Below, in pieces: positions 6,817 to 7,855 of a stretch of DNA of 7,855 nt. Each line of letters starts with the position of its first letter. Position 1 is the stretch's first letter. Origin of the DNA: an uncultured Acetatifactor sp. (GTDB lineage: Bacteria > Bacillota > Clostridia > Lachnospirales > Lachnospiraceae); NCBI GenBank assembly GCA_934436245.1, contig CAKSAM010000062.1:1-7855 (forward strand). The letters are read 5' to 3'. The notes below the pieces were generated by a model, which was not told the origin of the DNA, ran no database searches, and was given only the letters and a program-made list of their open reading frames with translations. The position numbers were made by a program, and so were the translations under genes.

Positions 6817-6831
6817 CAGTAATCATTACTA
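6817..6831 (+). promoter_or_regulatory. Fur/PerR-type operator palindrome (probable autoregulation)
   Basis: A perfect inverted repeat, AGTAAT-C-ATTACT (6818-6830), fits the 7-1-7 architecture of Fur-family boxes, whose inner core TAATnATTA it keeps. It differs from the Bacillus PerR consensus in the outer bases. It lies about 8-22 bases after the predicted transcription start and before the ribosome site of a Fur-family gene, which suggests that the encoded protein represses itself. Confidence 0.65.
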
Positions 6832-6851
6832 TTATTGAGAAGGAGATAATC

Positions 6852-7259
6852 GTGGCACTGAAACGAAGCAGACAACGGGAAATGATCAAGACCTTTCTCA
6901 TAGGGCGCAAGGATCATCCTACCGCAGATGTGATCTATTCCAATCTAAAGCAGCAGGATCCGAACTTAAGCCTCGGCACCGTCTACCGCAATCTTACACT
7001 TCTGTCAGATATGGGTGAGATTTTACGACTCCGGGTCGGTGACGGTGTAGATCACTTTGATGCAGATACTTCCGAACATTATCATTTTATATGTACCGAA
7101 TGTGGAAGCGTCATCGATCTGGATATGGATAGTATTGATTCCATCATGGAGACAGCCGGAGAACGATTCGATGGCAGAATCCGGGGACATGTCACTTATT
7201 TCTACGGCACTTGTCCCACCTGTACCAGGGTTGCTACGGAGTCCAAGTTTTCTGAATGA
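6852..7259 (+). CDS. perR: Fur-family transcriptional regulator, PerR-like peroxide sensor
   Basis: A 135-residue metal-dependent repressor. The winged-helix DNA-binding part (about 1-68) contains HPTADVIY (22-29) and the recognition helix stretch LGTVYRNL (41-48). The regulatory metal ligands of Bacillus PerR (H37, D85, H91, H93, D104) align with H22, D70, H76, H78 and D96. The last being aspartate rather than glutamate favours PerR over Fur. The structural zinc site is complete: C81, C84, C121 and C124. Compared with Bacillus PerR, the N-terminus is about 15 residues shorter, lacking most of the first helix. The start is GTG at 6852, with AGGAG six bases upstream. A strong promoter and an operator-like palindrome precede it. 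A rubrerythrin gene follows 99 bases downstream on the same strand, the classic peroxide-stress target, supporting the PerR call. Specificity for zinc or iron cannot be fully excluded. Confidence 0.88.
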   Translation: MALKRSRQREMIKTFLIGRKDHPTADVIYSNLKQQDPNLSLGTVYRNLTLLSDMGEILRLRVGDGVDHFDADTSEHYHFICTECGSVIDLDMDSIDSIMETAGERFDGRIRGHVTYFYGTCPTCTRVATESKFSE

Positions 7260-7285
7260 AAACAGGCTTCGTTCCATAATATATT

Positions 7286-7302
7286 TGTGCTTATAAAGCA
7301 CA
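7286..7302 (+). other. Small hairpin in the perR-rubrerythrin intergenic gap
   Basis: A 7-bp perfect inverted repeat with a three-base loop (TGTGCTT, ATA, AAGCACA) lies 26 bases after the perR-like stop codon. It is followed by an A-rich run on the plus strand rather than T residues, so it is not a standard terminator. It may be an mRNA processing or stability element, or chance. No clear separate promoter for the rubrerythrin gene is visible in the 99-base gap, so the two genes may be co-transcribed. Confidence 0.4.
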
Positions 7303-7358
7303 CGCAAAAAGAGAAAACTAAAACAAATCATTTCATTAAGAGAAAAGGAGAAAAAATT

Positions 7359-7855
7359 ATGGCAAAGTATGTATGTCAGGTATGTGGTTATGTTTATGAA
7401 GGTGATGAGGCTCCGGCAGAGTGCCCCATCTGTCACGCTCCCGCTTCCAAGTTCACCAAGCAGGAGGAAGGCAAGACCTGGGCTGCTGAGCATGTAGTAG
7501 GTGTAGCACAGGGTGCTCCCGAGGATATCGTTGCGGATCTGCGTGCGAACTTCCAGGGCGAATGCTCCGAGGTTGGTATGTATCTGGCAATGGCAAGAGT
7601 TGCTCACAGAGAAGGTTATCCCGAGATCGGTCTGTACTGGGAGAAGGCTGCTTACGAAGAAGCTGAGCATGCTGCAAAATTCGCTGAGCTGTTAGGTGAA
7701 GTCGTAACTGATTCCACTAAGAAGAATCTGGAGATGAGAGTAGATGCCGAGAACGGTGCTACCGCAGGTAAGTTTGATCTGGCTAAGAGAGCTAAGGCTC
7801 TGAACCTGGATGCAATACATGACACCGTACACGAGATGGCTCGTGACGAGGCAAG
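7359..7855 (+). CDS. rbr: Reverse rubrerythrin / NADH peroxidase, 3'-truncated by window edge
   Basis: The first 165 codons of a non-haem di-iron peroxidase that reduces hydrogen peroxide to water in the cytoplasm, taking electrons from NADH through redox partners. The N-terminus is a rubredoxin-like domain with an iron site made by C6, C9, C22 and C25 (CQVCG and CPIC). The ferritin-like four-helix domain follows, with [15 protein letters not shown], the EEAEHA helix, a [11 protein letters not shown] segment and the start of the last di-iron helix, EMARDEA. Rubredoxin before the di-iron domain is the reverse of classical rubrerythrin and typical of clostridial oxygen- and peroxide-induced proteins. 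Such proteins are about 180 residues, so only a short tail is missing. The ATG is preceded by AGGAG with eight bases of spacing. The codons are strongly biased (few rare codons, many GCT, GAG, CTG), which suggests high expression. It lies after the perR-like gene and is likely under its control. Confidence 0.93.
   Translation, partial: MAKYVCQVCGYVYEGDEAPAECPICHAPASKFTKQEEGKTWAAEHVVGVAQGAPEDIVADLRANFQGECSEVGMYLAMARVAHREGYPEIGLYWEKAAYEEAEHAAKFAELLGEVVTDSTKKNLEMRVDAENGATAGKFDLAKRAKALNLDAIHDTVHEMARDEA

Noticed and set aside
7023..7670. Minus-strand open frame of 215 codons
   Set aside because: It runs antisense across the perR-like and rubrerythrin genes, both of which have clear domains, starts and ribosome sites. 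Its translation shows no recognisable domain.

Overview
The window reads as chromosomal DNA of an anaerobic Firmicute, most likely class Clostridia and possibly Lachnospiraceae. This is inferred from purine-rich Shine-Dalgarno sites (AGGAG, GGAGG), moderate GC with AT-rich intergenic DNA, a KtrAB-type potassium system, and a PerR-like regulator next to a rubrerythrin whose rubredoxin domain is N-terminal, a form common in obligate anaerobes. No tRNA, rRNA, CRISPR array, insertion sequence or phage gene was seen.

Layout. Bases 1-798 (+) hold the C-terminal two thirds of a dicarboxylate/amino acid:cation symporter. It converges on a minus-strand block and is separated from it by a hairpin that can terminate transcription in both directions (about 843-896). 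The minus-strand block, in order of transcription from the right, is: a sensor histidine kinase (6557-5076) and its OmpR-type response regulator (5013-4321), ending at a strong terminator (4245-4209); an AT-rich membrane O-acyltransferase gene with its own promoter (4109-3057); then ktrB (2955-1594) and ktrA (1562-912), the channel and gating subunits of a potassium uptake system. Right of the kinase, on the plus strand, are a perR-like Fur-family gene (6852-7259) with a clear promoter and an operator-like palindrome, and a rubrerythrin gene that runs off the end (7359-7855).

The most interesting signal is in non-coding DNA. The 61 bases ending at the ktrB start codon and the 61 bases ending at the histidine kinase start codon align without gaps at 46 of 61 positions. 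They share a 12-base conserved block, a hairpin directly upstream of the Shine-Dalgarno sequence, and further upstream matches that include an identical extended -10 (TGCTATAAT). The genes they precede are unrelated and about 3.6 kb apart. This suggests a shared cis-regulatory leader that links the two-component system to potassium uptake, or a mobile or duplicated promoter-leader cassette. The link is an inference; the similarity itself is visible in the sequence.

The right end looks like a peroxide-defence unit: a metal-dependent repressor that probably controls itself, followed by a peroxide-reducing rubrerythrin.
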